Positions 17,062-25,940 of a stretch of 44,730 nt of DNA are shown here, one piece after another (position 1 is the stretch's first letter; each line of letters begins with the position of its first letter). A model generated the notes under the pieces. It was not told the DNA's origin, made no database searches, and saw only the letters and a list, made by a program, of their open reading frames with translations. The position numbers and the translations under genes are program-made. Source of the DNA: Candidatus Epulonipiscium fishelsonii (GTDB lineage: Bacteria; Bacillota; Clostridia; Lachnospirales; Cellulosilyticaceae); NCBI GenBank assembly GCA_001983455.1, contig LJDB01000100.1, forward strand, positions 1 to 44,730, written 5' to 3'.

Positions 17062-17911
17062 TCAAATATCAATTGGAAATCTTATTAAACAAGGTGAAAA
17101 TATTTTTATTAATTATAAAAAGCAGGATGCTATAATTGATGCTAGACTTTTAATGATGCATTTGTTTGATGAAGATTACACTTGGATTTTAATGAATCGG
17201 GATAAGATTGTTCCTGAACATATTAAACAGTCATACATTTATTTGGTGGCAAAACGTACTCAAGGAATTCCTTTGCAATATATTACAAATTCTCAAGAAT
17301 TTATGGGTCTTAATTTTTATGTAGATGAACGGGTTTTAATTCCCAGACAAGATACTGAAACTTTAGTTGAACAAATTATTGAGATTTCAAAGACAAAATC
17401 ATTAAAAAATGCAGTTGAAATTGGTATTGGTTCAGGCTGTATTAGTATAGCACTAGCACATTATATAAATAATTTAAAAATTGTTGGTATAGATATATGT
17501 AAAAAGGCTTTAGAGGTTGCAAACAAAAACATAAACATATATAATTATCAAGATAGGATATCGATCATTAATAGTGATGTTTTTAATGAATTCACTCTTG
17601 AAGACGAACTCTTAGATTTAGTAATATCTAATCCACCTTATATTACTAAAGATGAGACACCATTTTTGATGAAGGAATTGCATTGTGAGCCTAAAATAGC
17701 TCTTACAGATGATAATGATGGATTAACTTTTTATGAAATTATCTCAAAAGATGCACATAATTATTTGCGTGAAGGCGGAATTATCGCCTTTGAAATTGCA
17801 TTTAATCAGGCTAAAAATGTTAGCAAATTGCTATATGAAAATAATTATAATGACATACAAGTTATAAAAGATTTATCAGGAAAAGATAGAGTTGTTATTG
17901 CTACAAAATAA
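17054..17911 (+). CDS. prmC: Release factor glutamine methyltransferase PrmC (HemK)
   Basis: A protein of 285 residues. It carries the PrmC N-terminal helical domain, RVLIPRQDTETLVE, the SAM-binding motif EIGIGSGCISIAL and the catalytic ISNPPYI. It methylates the Gln of the GGQ motif in release factors. The downstream neighbour is its substrate, RF1. Start ATG 17054 lies inside the end of the DUF1385 gene. Confidence 0.96.
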   Translation: MSNQISIGNLIKQGENIFINYKKQDAIIDARLLMMHLFDEDYTWILMNRDKIVPEHIKQSYIYLVAKRTQGIPLQYITNSQEFMGLNFYVDERVLIPRQDTETLVEQIIEISKTKSLKNAVEIGIGSGCISIALAHYINNLKIVGIDICKKALEVANKNINIYNYQDRISIINSDVFNEFTLEDELLDLVISNPPYITKDETPFLMKELHCEPKIALTDDNDGLTFYEIISKDAHNYLREGGIIAFEIAFNQAKNVSKLLYENNYNDIQVIKDLSGKDRVVIATK

Positions 17912-17961
17912 TAATAGAAAATTTCCCTTGTTTTGAATGAGAAAATTAAAGAGGTGATATG

Positions 17962-19032
17962 ATGTTTGATCAAATAGAGGAGTTAGTAGTAAAATTTAAT
18001 GAAATAGGAAGTAAAATAAATGAGCCCGCAGTTATATCTGACCAAGAAACTTGGCGAAAACTTATGAAAGAACATAGTGGATTGCAACCTATTGTAGACA
18101 AATATAGGGAATATAAAAAAACATTGGACGACATAGATGATGCACTCCTGATGCTCGAAGATGATATGGATGAAGACTTTAGAAATTTAGTTAAAGAAGA
18201 GTTGGCAGAAAATAAAAAGAAAATTGAACCTTTAGAAAATGAATTAAAATTGTTATTAATTCCAAAAGACCCTAATGATGATAAAAACGTTATCGTTGAA
18301 ATCAGAGGAGGTGCTGGAGGAGATGAAGCCGCACTATTTGCAGCTGATTTATATAGAATGTATAATAGATTTTCTGAACGTAGCAGATGGAAAAGCGAAT
18401 TGATGGATATAAATGAAAGTGGGATAGGTGGATTTAAAGAAGTTATATTTATGATTAAAGGTGACGGCGCATATTCAAAGTTAAAATATGAGAGTGGAGT
18501 GCATAGAGTTCAGCGTATTCCAACTACAGAATCAGGCGGACGTATTCATACATCAACAGTAACTGTTGCTGTTCTTCCAGAAGCCGAAGAAGTTGATGTT
18601 GATGTCAATCTTAATGATATAAGAGTCGACGTATTTCGTTCTTCGGGCAACGGTGGGCAAAGTGTTAATACGACAGACTCTGCTGTACGAATTACTCATA
18701 TGCCAACAGGAATTGTCGTATCTTGTCAAGACGAAAAATCCCAGTTGAAAAATAAGGATAAAGCGATGAAAGTTTTGAGAGCAAAACTTTATGAGCTTGA
18801 GCTCGCAAAACAACATTCAGAACTTGCAGCTGAAAAAAGAAGCCAAATAGGTACAGGAGATAGAAGTGAACGTATAAGAACCTATAATTTTCCCCAAGGA
18901 CGAGTGACAGACCATCGAGTTGGGCTCACACTCCATAAGCTCGATCAAGTTTTAGACGGAGATATTGAAGAGATTATTTCAACCTTATCAACGGTAGATC
19001 AAACAGAAAAATTAAAGCAAGCTACGACTTAA
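17962..19032 (+). CDS. prfA: Peptide chain release factor 1
   Basis: A protein of 356 residues from ATG 17962; an adjacent ATG at 17959 is also in frame, but GAGGTG at 17951-17956 is better spaced for the second one. IPTTESGG holds the PxT tripeptide (Pro-Thr-Thr) that reads UAA/UAG and so marks RF1 rather than RF2. [13 protein letters not shown] holds the GGQ loop that triggers peptide release. [18 protein letters not shown] is the typical domain 2 motif. It follows prmC by about 50 bases. Confidence 0.97.
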   Translation: MFDQIEELVVKFNEIGSKINEPAVISDQETWRKLMKEHSGLQPIVDKYREYKKTLDDIDDALLMLEDDMDEDFRNLVKEELAENKKKIEPLENELKLLLIPKDPNDDKNVIVEIRGGAGGDEAALFAADLYRMYNRFSERSRWKSELMDINESGIGGFKEVIFMIKGDGAYSKLKYESGVHRVQRIPTTESGGRIHTSTVTVAVLPEAEEVDVDVNLNDIRVDVFRSSGNGGQSVNTTDSAVRITHMPTGIVVSCQDEKSQLKNKDKAMKVLRAKLYELELAKQHSELAAEKRSQIGTGDRSERIRTYNFPQGRVTDHRVGLTLHKLDQVLDGDIEEIISTLSTVDQTEKLKQATT

Positions 19033-19040
19033 GTATAAAT

Positions 19041-19085
19041 AAAACAAGAAAAAGGGACATATTTCTCGTCCCTTTTTCTTGTTTT
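19041..19085. terminator. Very long bidirectional terminator between prfA and the convergent membrane gene
   Basis: An 18-bp perfect stem: AAAACAAGAAAAAGGGAC (19041-19058) against GTCCCTTTTTCTTGTTTT (19068-19085), with a 9-base loop. Both ends are A/T runs, so it can end both prfA (+) and the gene at 19088-19489 (-). Confidence 0.93.
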
Positions 19086-19087
19086 TA

Positions 19088-19489
19088 TTATAATTGTGTT
19101 AATTTTTTTCTTTTGTTAATTAATACATATCCTGTGCAAAAAATCACAGAATAACTTATTATAGCCATTAAAATTCCTAAATGAACATATTTCATTGTAG
19201 TTATGTTATGCATTATATCCCTAATTTGAACCATTGATAATATTACAGCAATGCAGTTAACTAAAGACAAATACATATAGGGCTTTCTTTTTATTGCGCC
19301 TACAATACAAATTCCCCCGCTTAATAAACTTAGATCAAAAAACTTGTCTAATAATATTGGTGATATTATTATCCAAGTTTCTCTAGGTAAATTAAAATTA
19401 AATAAAAAATAGCTTCCATAGAAAATTAAAGGTATTAATAAAAACATGTTTAATAAAATTATAATAATTTTATAATTTTTTTTTTGCAT
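19088..19489 (-). CDS. Small four-helix membrane protein, unknown function
   Basis: A protein of 133 residues that I do not recognise. It begins MQKKNYKI and has about four hydrophobic segments (9-32, 38-60, 70-90, 103-125) with a basic C-terminal tail (NKRKKLTQL). There are no catalytic-looking residues. GGGAGGT lies 7 bases before ATG 19489, a strong ribosome site, which supports it being a real gene. It stands alone, convergent with prfA, and shares the long terminator. Confidence 0.7.
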   Translation of the reverse strand: MQKKNYKIIIILLNMFLLIPLIFYGSYFLFNFNLPRETWIIISPILLDKFFDLSLLSGGICIVGAIKRKPYMYLSLVNCIAVILSMVQIRDIMHNITTMKYVHLGILMAIISYSVIFCTGYVLINKRKKLTQL

Positions 19490-19646
19490 TGTAGCACCTC
19501 CCCTAATATATATGTTATCGGCAAAACCAAAAAATTATAATATGTAATTTCAGGGAAATATTTACTATGTTTAGAAGTGAAAATGTTGTATCACGAAATA
19601 TATAAAATTTATATAAGACAAATAGATTTGTTTTTGAAGAAGTAGA

Positions 19647-19673
19647 AAAGAGGATGATATGCTCATCCTCTTT
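19647..19673 (-). terminator. Terminator after the stalk-domain gene
   Basis: AAAGAGGATGA (19647-19657) pairs with TCATCCTCTTT (19663-19673), 5-base loop. In the leftward direction TTTTCT follows. It lies 18 bases past the stop. Confidence 0.8.
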
Positions 19674-19690
19674 CTTAGTAACTAAATCTG

Positions 19691-20851
19691 TTATTTTACT
19701 CGTTTGAATTCAATTTTTCCATCTTCATATGCAACTATTACATCACTTAAATTATATTCTGATACAATATATCCTGAAATATCGTCTTCAATATCTAAGT
19801 CAAATTCATCTGCTATATAATCTGCAATATCAAACATAAAGTCTTCAAAATCACGTGGATCTGTATCCCAATCATCTTCATCCAACTCGTCATCCAACAC
19901 ATCACTAGCGTTCCAATATTTTTCATAATTTGTACTTAGATTTACAAGAACTTCAAATGTATAATTACCATTTTTCTCAGTAATATAAAGATTTTCTGTA
20001 CTAATTCTATATGGATCACTATTTGAACCATCTGCCAAATGGAAGTCAGGCATTTTTTCATCATAGTCAGAGTCAATTACATCATAATATACATCTTGAG
20101 CAAATAGACCTAGAATAGTTTCTGATATTTCAACATCATACTCGATTTCATTATCATCATACCTAAAGGTTCCTAGGATATCTTGATTATCAGCATTTAT
20201 AACTTCACCTTTAATTAATATATCCTCAAGGACAGAATCTTTTAACATAGTAAGTACATGTTCACAAGCTTTTTCCACAAGTTTTTCCATTTGTAGTACA
20301 GTCATTTTATCATATTCATAATCATAATAATCTGCATCAAATTCAACTTGTAAATCTATATAATTACTTCTCTCTGTCAAATTAAAGAACCATTCGATAT
20401 CATATTCATCATAGAAAATATCTTCTAATGCTAAATCGATTTCTCGTAATATTTCTTTTATTTCTTCATCTGGACTTACAGTATTTTCATGTTGTAAAAG
20501 CTTATCATTGGCAATTTTTAACTGATTTTGCAACATAGCAATTTCTCTTTCCAAAGATGATGTATTTCCAACATTAGGAGCTATAATTTCAACAACGTTT
20601 TCTGATGAATTCCAGTTAACATCGAATCCAAATATATTTGTAATATCACGTACTGCTACATATGTAGTTCCACCTGAAATAAATGGCTCTGCTGAAACTG
20701 ATTTAAATTGATTATTTACTGATATTTTAATATCATTGAAATAAGCATCAACGTACTTAATAACATCTGCATAGGCTGGAGATTGAAGTCCAGTAATTGC
20801 TATAACCAGTCCTATTCCTAATAAGAATGGTTTTTTCTTTAATAATTTCAA
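19691..20851 (-). CDS. Secreted protein with copper amine oxidase-like N-terminal (stalk) domain
   Basis: A protein of 386 residues. The start codon is TTG (20849-20851), with GGGAGG 7-8 bases upstream and no ATG that fits. A signal peptide (residues 1-28, cleavage near AYA-D) is followed by a stalk domain, residues about 33-92, with TTYVAVRDITNIFGFDVNW; this is an envelope-anchoring module common in clostridia and does not make the protein an amine oxidase. Residues 97-120 form a short coiled coil. The remaining 260 residues are strongly acidic (many Asp-Asp, Glu-Asp and Tyr-Asp pairs), compatible with cation binding, and match no family I recognise. It has its own promoter and terminator. 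Confidence 0.82.
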   Translation of the reverse strand: MKLLKKKPFLLGIGLVIAITGLQSPAYADVIKYVDAYFNDIKISVNNQFKSVSAEPFISGGTTYVAVRDITNIFGFDVNWNSSENVVEIIAPNVGNTSSLEREIAMLQNQLKIANDKLLQHENTVSPDEEIKEILREIDLALEDIFYDEYDIEWFFNLTERSNYIDLQVEFDADYYDYEYDKMTVLQMEKLVEKACEHVLTMLKDSVLEDILIKGEVINADNQDILGTFRYDDNEIEYDVEISETILGLFAQDVYYDVIDSDYDEKMPDFHLADGSNSDPYRISTENLYITEKNGNYTFEVLVNLSTNYEKYWNASDVLDDELDEDDWDTDPRDFEDFMFDIADYIADEFDLDIEDDISGYIVSEYNLSDVIVAYEDGKIEFKRVK

Positions 20852-20895
20852 AATAATTCCTCCCTTAAAATTTATATGTATAACTCATGTAACAA

Positions 20896-20924
20896 ATTAT
20901 ACCATAAATTTTATTTTAATGCAA
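20896..20924 (-). promoter_or_regulatory. Sigma-A promoter for the stalk-domain gene
   Basis: Leftward TTGCAT (20919-20924), 17-base spacer, TATAAT (20896-20901), with an extended -10 TGG. Confidence 0.8.
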
Positions 20925-20990
20925 AAGTTAACCTTTTATTGTAATATATAATTAATATTGTAACTTATTAAAGAACTATACAATACTGTT

Positions 20991-21070
20991 TGGACCCCTA
21001 TGGCACTATCGTGGCACCTCCTCTTAAAAGTGGAGGCTATTGAAAGTCAGTACATTGATATGCCACTCTA
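20991..21070. other. GC-richer, base-paired element upstream of uvrC (leader RNA or mobile-element relic)
   Basis: These 80 bases are about 46% G+C (37 of 80) in surroundings near 20-30%. GTGGCA (21011-21016) can pair with TGCCAC (21061-21066), enclosing a hairpin CCTCC-T-CTT/AAG-T-GGAGG (21017-21036). TGGCAC also occurs twice as a direct repeat (21001, 21012). Upstream, TTGTAA (20958-20963) and TACAAT (20979-20984) could be a promoter with a short 15-base spacer, placing the element in the uvrC leader. It matches no riboswitch consensus I know. Read leftward, GGAGGTGCC and its edges could equally be an insertion-sequence end. Confidence 0.45.
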
Positions 21071-21119
21071 TCTTTTATAGTTGCAATTTAAATAACTAAT
21101 AATAAGAAAGGAATAACTT

Positions 21120-22922
21120 ATGTTTGACATAGAATATGAAATAAAACAGTTACCAGATACCGCAGGCGTTTATATTATGAAGAACAGCATGGACGAAATA
21201 ATTTATGTAGGTAAAGCTGTAAATCTAAAAAATAGGGTATCACAATATTTTAAAAATTCATCTAGCCATTCTATAAAGGTAAAACAAATGGTGCAAAACA
21301 TAGCTTCATTTGAATATATTCTAACCAACTCAAATGTGGAGGCACTGAGCTTAGAGTGTAATTTAATAAAAACCTACAAGCCTAAATATAATATTAAATT
21401 AAAAGATGATAAGCACTATCCATATATCAAGATAGATACAAACAATTCATTCCCTAAAATAATTGTGACTAGAACAGTCAAAAAAGATGGGGCAAAATAT
21501 TTTGGGCCTTACACTGATGCAAAATCTATGTGGGAATATGTAGAGCTTATAAAGAAAATGTGGTCTTTAAGAAGTTGTAATAAAAATTTGCCCAGAGATA
21601 TTGGTAAAAATAGAGCATGTTTAAATTATCATATTGGCCAATGTAAAGGTGTTTGTATAGGAGAAATAAATCAAGAACAATATAAAGTTATTGTTGATGA
21701 AATAACTAGTTTTTTAAAAGGAAACTACAAAGAAATAATAAAAATAAAAGAACAAGAAATGTTTTTTCAATCCGAACAACTAGACTTTGAAAAAGCCTTA
21801 ATACTTCGTGACCAAATCCAGCTTATAAAAAATATTGAGCAAAAACATTTAAGTATAAATAATTCTTTGAATGATCAAGATATAATTGCTTTTGCAAAAG
21901 GCTCACAAGATACTTTAATTCAAGTTTATTTTGTAAGAAAAGGTAAACTAGTTGGAAGAGAACATTTTATGTTTAAAAATTCTAGTGATGATAAAATTGA
22001 AGATATATTTAGAAATTTTGTTATGCAATTTTATAATGAAGCTATATTCATTCCAAAAGAAATAATTGTTCAAGTTATTCCTGCTGAACAAGATACATTA
22101 CTAGAATTTTTAACATATAAAAAGGGAAGTAGAGTAAATATTGTTTCTCCAAAAAAAGGTGATAAACATAATTTGTTGGAACTTGCAATAAAAAACGCAC
22201 AAGTTACGTTTCATCAGTTTGGAGATCAACTAAAGAAAAAAGAGGAAAGAATATTACTAGCGTTAGAAGGGCTACAAGAATTACTAGAGTTACCTTCCGT
22301 ACCAACGAGAATTGAAGCATACGACATTTCAAACATACAAGGTGTATATTCCGTAGGAGGAAGAATTGTCTTTGAAAATGGTAAGCCAAATAAGAAGGAC
22401 TATAGAAAATATAAAATTAAAAGTACAACTACTCCAGACGATTATTTGAGCATGCAAGAAGTTCTTGAGAGAAGACTTAGCAATATACAGAAAATGCCAG
22501 ATTTACTGCTGATTGATGGTGGGAAAGGCCATGTTAATGCTGTTAAACAAGTTTTGTTGCAACTTAATCTGGAAATTCCAATATGTGGAATGGTTAAAGA
22601 CGAGAACCATAAGACAAAAGATTTAATATTTAAAGAAAAAGAACTTAATATTGATAAAAGAAGCGAAGTTTTTAAACTAATTAATCGTATTCAAGATGAA
22701 GTTCATCATTTTGCATTAGAATATCACAAAAACTTAAGAAACAAAGGACAGCTTCAATCAGAACTAGATAATATAAAAGGTGTTGGAAAAGTACGAAAAA
22801 AAATATTGTTAAATCATTTTAAAAGTATAGCAAACATAAAAAAAGCAACTTCAGATGAAATTGCAACATTAGATGGGATTTCAAGTAATTTAGCTGGAAA
22901 TATCTACAAGTATTTTAATTAA
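21120..22922 (+). CDS. uvrC: Excinuclease ABC subunit C
   Basis: A protein of 600 residues, full length. The GIY-YIG nuclease is at the N-terminus (LPDTAGVYIMKN and IIYVGKAVNLKNRV). A UVR-type UvrB-contact segment lies near 200-235. The second, RNase H-like nuclease shows IEAYDISNIQG and LLLIDGGKGHVNA. The C-terminal helix-hairpin-helix is at about 545-600 (LDNIKGVGKVRKKILL). It makes the two incisions in nucleotide excision repair. The uvrA and uvrB genes are not in the window. The ribosome site is AAAGGAATAACTT before ATG 21120. Confidence 0.97.
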   Translation: MFDIEYEIKQLPDTAGVYIMKNSMDEIIYVGKAVNLKNRVSQYFKNSSSHSIKVKQMVQNIASFEYILTNSNVEALSLECNLIKTYKPKYNIKLKDDKHYPYIKIDTNNSFPKIIVTRTVKKDGAKYFGPYTDAKSMWEYVELIKKMWSLRSCNKNLPRDIGKNRACLNYHIGQCKGVCIGEINQEQYKVIVDEITSFLKGNYKEIIKIKEQEMFFQSEQLDFEKALILRDQIQLIKNIEQKHLSINNSLNDQDIIAFAKGSQDTLIQVYFVRKGKLVGREHFMFKNSSDDKIEDIFRNFVMQFYNEAIFIPKEIIVQVIPAEQDTLLEFLTYKKGSRVNIVSPKKGDKHNLLELAIKNAQVTFHQFGDQLKKKEERILLALEGLQELLELPSVPTRIEAYDISNIQGVYSVGGRIVFENGKPNKKDYRKYKIKSTTTPDDYLSMQEVLERRLSNIQKMPDLLLIDGGKGHVNAVKQVLLQLNLEIPICGMVKDENHKTKDLIFKEKELNIDKRSEVFKLINRIQDEVHHFALEYHKNLRNKGQLQSELDNIKGVGKVRKKILLNHFKSIANIKKATSDEIATLDGISSNLAGNIYKYFN

Positions 22923-22963
22923 AGTTTAACAAATTATAACTTTCATGATGTTTTCATTAGTGC

Positions 22964-22969
22964 TATAAT
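22964..22969 (+). promoter_or_regulatory. Extended -10 promoter for hprK
   Basis: TGCTATAAT (TG-N-TATAAT) 28 bases before the hprK start. The -35 region (about 22941-22947) is a poor match, which extended -10 promoters tolerate. Confidence 0.5.
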
Positions 22970-22996
22970 AGGTAAATAGCCGAGGGAGGGTTACAA

Positions 22997-23926
22997 ATGT
23001 ATTCAGTTAGTGTAAGTAAATTAGTTGAGAATTTTGAATTAGAACCTTTAACACCAGATATTGTATATGATAAGAGGCTCGTTACAGATGATGATGTAAA
23101 CAGGCCCGCTTTACAATTGGCAGGTTTTTTCGATTATTTTGACCCTACAAGGCTACAAATTATCGGTAAGGTAGAACATACTTATCTTGCAAAAATGGAT
23201 TCAGAGCATAGAAAAGAATGTATTGAAAGATTATTTTCATATAAAGAAATCCCTTGTATAATCTTATGCAGAAAAGATGTGTATGCTTTTCCAGAAATGC
23301 TTGAATGTGCTAAAAAACAAGAAATTCCTTTATTTAAAACATGTCTTCCAACAACAACTTTTGTAGCTGAAGTAAATAGATGGCTTCAAATGGAACTTGC
23401 ACCAAGGATTTCTCTTCACGGAGTTTTAGTGGATATTTACGGAGAAGGTGTTTTAATAAAAGGAGAAAGTGGAATTGGCAAAAGCGAAACTGCTTTGGAA
23501 TTAGTACGAAGAGGACATCGCTTAGTGGCTGATGATGCTGTTGAAATAAAGAGAGTGTCTGAGCACACATTAATTGGGACCTCACCAGAAGTAATACGTC
23601 ATTTTATTGAAGTAAGAGGAATTGGAATAGTTGATATCAAACAAATATTTGGTGTTGGGGCAGTAAAAGAAACTAAACCTATAGACTTAGTTATTGAGCT
23701 TGAACTTTGGAATAAGAAAAAAAGCTATGATAGGCTTGGATTGACAAATGAATACACTGATATTTTAGGTGTAAATATTGTTACAAATCGAATTCCTATA
23801 AGGCCTGGCAGAAACATTGCTATTATATGTGAAACTGCAGCTATAAATTTTAGGCAAAAAAAGATGGGATATAATGCAGCAGAAGCACTAAATGAACGTC
23901 TAATGAAAAACCTGCAAAATCCTTGA
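22997..23926 (+). CDS. hprK: HPr kinase/phosphorylase
   Basis: A protein of 309 residues. The N-terminal DRTGG-like domain is followed by the kinase domain with HGVLVDIYGEGVLIKG, Walker A GESGIGKSE and VADDAVEIKR. The family signature EVRGIGIVDIKQIFGVGAVKE is intact. It phosphorylates and dephosphorylates Ser46 of HPr, controlling carbon catabolite repression in Firmicutes. GGGAGGG precedes ATG 22997. It leads directly into the ROK kinase gene 51 bases on, so the regulator and a sugar kinase are co-transcribed. Confidence 0.96.
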   Translation: MYSVSVSKLVENFELEPLTPDIVYDKRLVTDDDVNRPALQLAGFFDYFDPTRLQIIGKVEHTYLAKMDSEHRKECIERLFSYKEIPCIILCRKDVYAFPEMLECAKKQEIPLFKTCLPTTTFVAEVNRWLQMELAPRISLHGVLVDIYGEGVLIKGESGIGKSETALELVRRGHRLVADDAVEIKRVSEHTLIGTSPEVIRHFIEVRGIGIVDIKQIFGVGAVKETKPIDLVIELELWNKKKSYDRLGLTNEYTDILGVNIVTNRIPIRPGRNIAIICETAAINFRQKKMGYNAAEALNERLMKNLQNP

Positions 23927-23977
23927 AAAAACTAATTAACTCTAAAAAAATTGTTAATAAATACTGGAGGAGAATAA

Positions 23978-24925
23978 ATGTATTATATTGGTGTAGATTT
24001 AGGTGGAACAACAATTAAGGTTGGATTAATTAATGAAGAATATAAAATTGTTCAAACAGCGGTATGTGATACGAAAGTTGAAAGACCAACTAGTGAAATA
24101 TTAAAAGACATGGCTTTTTTGTGTAAAGAAGTAATGAAAAAAGAAAATATATCTGAAAAAGATGTTGATTCAATTGGAATTGGTTGCCCAGGACTTACTG
24201 TTCCAAAAGATGGAATAATTTTAACATCTCCAAACCTGCCAACATTTAACAATACAAATGTAAAGACGGAAATTCAAAAATATATAGACTTGCCTATATA
24301 TGTTGAAAATGATGCAAATGTAGCTGCTTTAGGAGAAGTAATAAACGGAGCTGCAAAAGGTGCAAAAAATGCTATCGTAGTTACCCTTGGAACAGGAGTT
24401 GGAGGAGGTATTATTATTGATGGCAAAGTATACAGTGGAGCATTCTTTGGTGCAGGAGAAGTTGGACACCATACTATTTCACTTGAAAGTGAATATATGT
24501 GTGGATGTGGAAGAAAAGGATGTTGGGAACAATATGCTTCGGCAACTGCACTTATAAGAGATACAAAAATAGCAATTGAAAATAAAGATAGCAAAATAAA
24601 AGAACTAGCAAATGGCGGAGAGATTAATGCTAAAATAATTTTTGAAGCAGCTCAAGCTGGTGACAAAATAGCAAATGAAGTTCTTGATCAATATTTTAAA
24701 TTTATCGGAATAGGAATTTTAAATTTAATTAATATTCTTCAACCAGAAATAGTAGTTTTAGGTGGAGGAATGAGTGCTCAAAAAGAAAACTTAATTAATC
24801 CAGTTATTAAATATTTAAATGAAAATTTATATGGAGGAGTAGAATTAAAAACAAAAATAAAAGCGGCTACTCTTGGAAATGATGCTGGAATTATAGGTGC
24901 AGGACTTTTAGGCAAATCATTGTAA
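23978..24925 (+). CDS. ROK family glucokinase
   Basis: A protein of 315 residues. The phosphate loop is DLGGTTIKVGLI, the catalytic region is ENDANVAALGE, and the ROK zinc motif CGCGRKGCWEQYAS is complete. VVTLGTGVGGGIIIDGK is typical of glucokinases (GlcK). It should phosphorylate glucose with ATP. GGAGG lies 7 bases before ATG 23978. It sits between hprK and rpiB, consistent with sugar metabolism. Confidence 0.92.
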   Translation: MYYIGVDLGGTTIKVGLINEEYKIVQTAVCDTKVERPTSEILKDMAFLCKEVMKKENISEKDVDSIGIGCPGLTVPKDGIILTSPNLPTFNNTNVKTEIQKYIDLPIYVENDANVAALGEVINGAAKGAKNAIVVTLGTGVGGGIIIDGKVYSGAFFGAGEVGHHTISLESEYMCGCGRKGCWEQYASATALIRDTKIAIENKDSKIKELANGGEINAKIIFEAAQAGDKIANEVLDQYFKFIGIGILNLINILQPEIVVLGGGMSAQKENLINPVIKYLNENLYGGVELKTKIKAATLGNDAGIIGAGLLGKSL

Positions 24926-24966
24926 CACAATATAAAAATACTATATATGAAATGGAGATATTTATC

Positions 24967-25407
24967 ATGAAAATTGCAATAGGAAATGACCATGTAGCAG
25001 TAGATATGAAAAATGAAATTGTTAAATATTTAGTATCTAAAGGGTACGATGTCACTGATGTAGGTACAAATAGTTCTGAAAGCACACACTATCCAATATG
25101 GGCTGAAAAAGTTGGTAATCTGATAATTTCAGGAGAAGTTACCAAAGGGATTTTAATTTGTGGAACAGGAATTGGAATTTCAATTGCAGCAAATAAAATA
25201 AAAGGAATTAGAGCAGTTGTATGTTCAGAACCATATTCTGCTAAGCTTTCAACCCAACATAATGATACTAATGTTCTTGCTTTTGGAGCTAGAGTAGTTG
25301 GAGTTGAGCTTGCAAAAATGATTGTAGACAGTTGGCTTGATGCTCAATTTGAGGGTAATAGACATCAAATGAGAGTTGATATGATTACAGAAATAGAAAA
25401 CAAATAA
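24967..25407 (+). CDS. rpiB: Ribose-5-phosphate isomerase B
   Basis: A protein of 146 residues from ATG 24967 (MKIAIGNDHVAVDMKNEI). An in-frame ATG at 24952 overlaps the GGAG ribosome site itself, so the inner start is correct. Motifs include GTNSSESTHYP and the active-site ILICGTGIGISIAANKIKGIRA with its Cys, then the His in STQHNDTNVLAFGARVVG. It interconverts ribose-5-P and ribulose-5-P. Last gene of the hprK-ROK-rpiB group. Confidence 0.93.
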   Translation: MKIAIGNDHVAVDMKNEIVKYLVSKGYDVTDVGTNSSESTHYPIWAEKVGNLIISGEVTKGILICGTGIGISIAANKIKGIRAVVCSEPYSAKLSTQHNDTNVLAFGARVVGVELAKMIVDSWLDAQFEGNRHQMRVDMITEIENK

Positions 25408-25409
25408 GA

Positions 25410-25432
25410 GAAAAAGCTCAAAACGCTTTTTC
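25410..25432 (+). terminator. Hairpin just after rpiB
   Basis: GAAAAAGC (25410-25417) pairs with GCTTTTTC (25425-25432), 7-base loop. It begins 3 bases past the rpiB stop; the tail is CCTTATC rather than a clean T-run, so termination may be partial, with the stronger hairpin at 25566 as backup. Confidence 0.55.
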
Positions 25433-25445
25433 CCTTATCACGAAT

Positions 25446-25517
25446 AACAGATTTAGTTACGTTGTTCCTAAATCCGTTATCATCAATAGCAGATTTAGTC
25501 ATGCTGTTCCTAAATCC
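25446..25517. repeat. Pair of 30-bp direct repeats, each a small palindrome
   Basis: Copies at 25446-25475 and 25488-25517 differ at only a few positions. Each starts with GATTTAG and ends with CTAAATC, so each folds into a 7-bp hairpin. The first 18 bases (25443-25460) recur exactly, in reverse orientation, at 19678-19695 over the end of the stalk-domain gene. Looks like a dispersed intergenic repeat. Confidence 0.7.
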
Positions 25518-25565
25518 ATACAAGAAGAAAAGACCTTTGGCCTTTTATCCTAAATAGCGAATAAT

Positions 25566-25608
25566 AAAGATAGAGTAAGGCTTTCAAGCTTTACTCTATC
25601 TTTTTCTT
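25566..25608 (+). terminator. Strong terminator closing the hprK-rpiB group
   Basis: AAAGATAGAGTAA (25566-25578) pairs with TTACTCTATCTTT (25591-25603); three more inner pairs bring the stem to 16 bp with a 6-base loop, and a T-rich tail (TTTTTCTTTA) follows. Confidence 0.9.
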
Positions 25609-25610
25609 TA

Positions 25611-25940
25611 TATTTTAATAAGATTTTTGCATGTTAAAGACGTAAAACTTGAAATAAATGGATATAATAGTAAATATAACCTTTATATCCAAGTACTTAT
25701 GTAAATTTAATTTTCAGTTATCATAACAATATTAAAGTTTTTATTGTTATGAATAAAATTGATTAGACAAAGTAATAAAGGTACTATATTATTTATGGTA
25801 TCTGCCTTATTTACGATAATTTAAATCATTTGATTCATTAACTATTTTTATTATTGTAGATAAAAGGCAATTCATCCCATTGTCTATATAGGTTGGGACT
25901 TTTTGCTAGAAACGTTAAAAATTAGAAAGGACGATAGTAT
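25611..25940. other. 330-base gene-free gap before the HNH gene
   Basis: No frame worth calling. It holds a hairpin GGATATAA/TTATATCC (about 25660-25690), a 10-bp hairpin CATAACAATA (25722-25731)/TATTGTTATG (25742-25751), and a weak TCCCA/TGGGA stem followed by CTTTTT at about 25876-25908. I found no promoter with both boxes well placed. Confidence 0.5.

Noticed and set aside
20991-21070. Known riboswitch (c-di-GMP, SAM, T-box, purine, THF) upstream of uvrC
   Set aside because: None of the conserved sequence blocks of these classes is present; listed only as an unassigned element.
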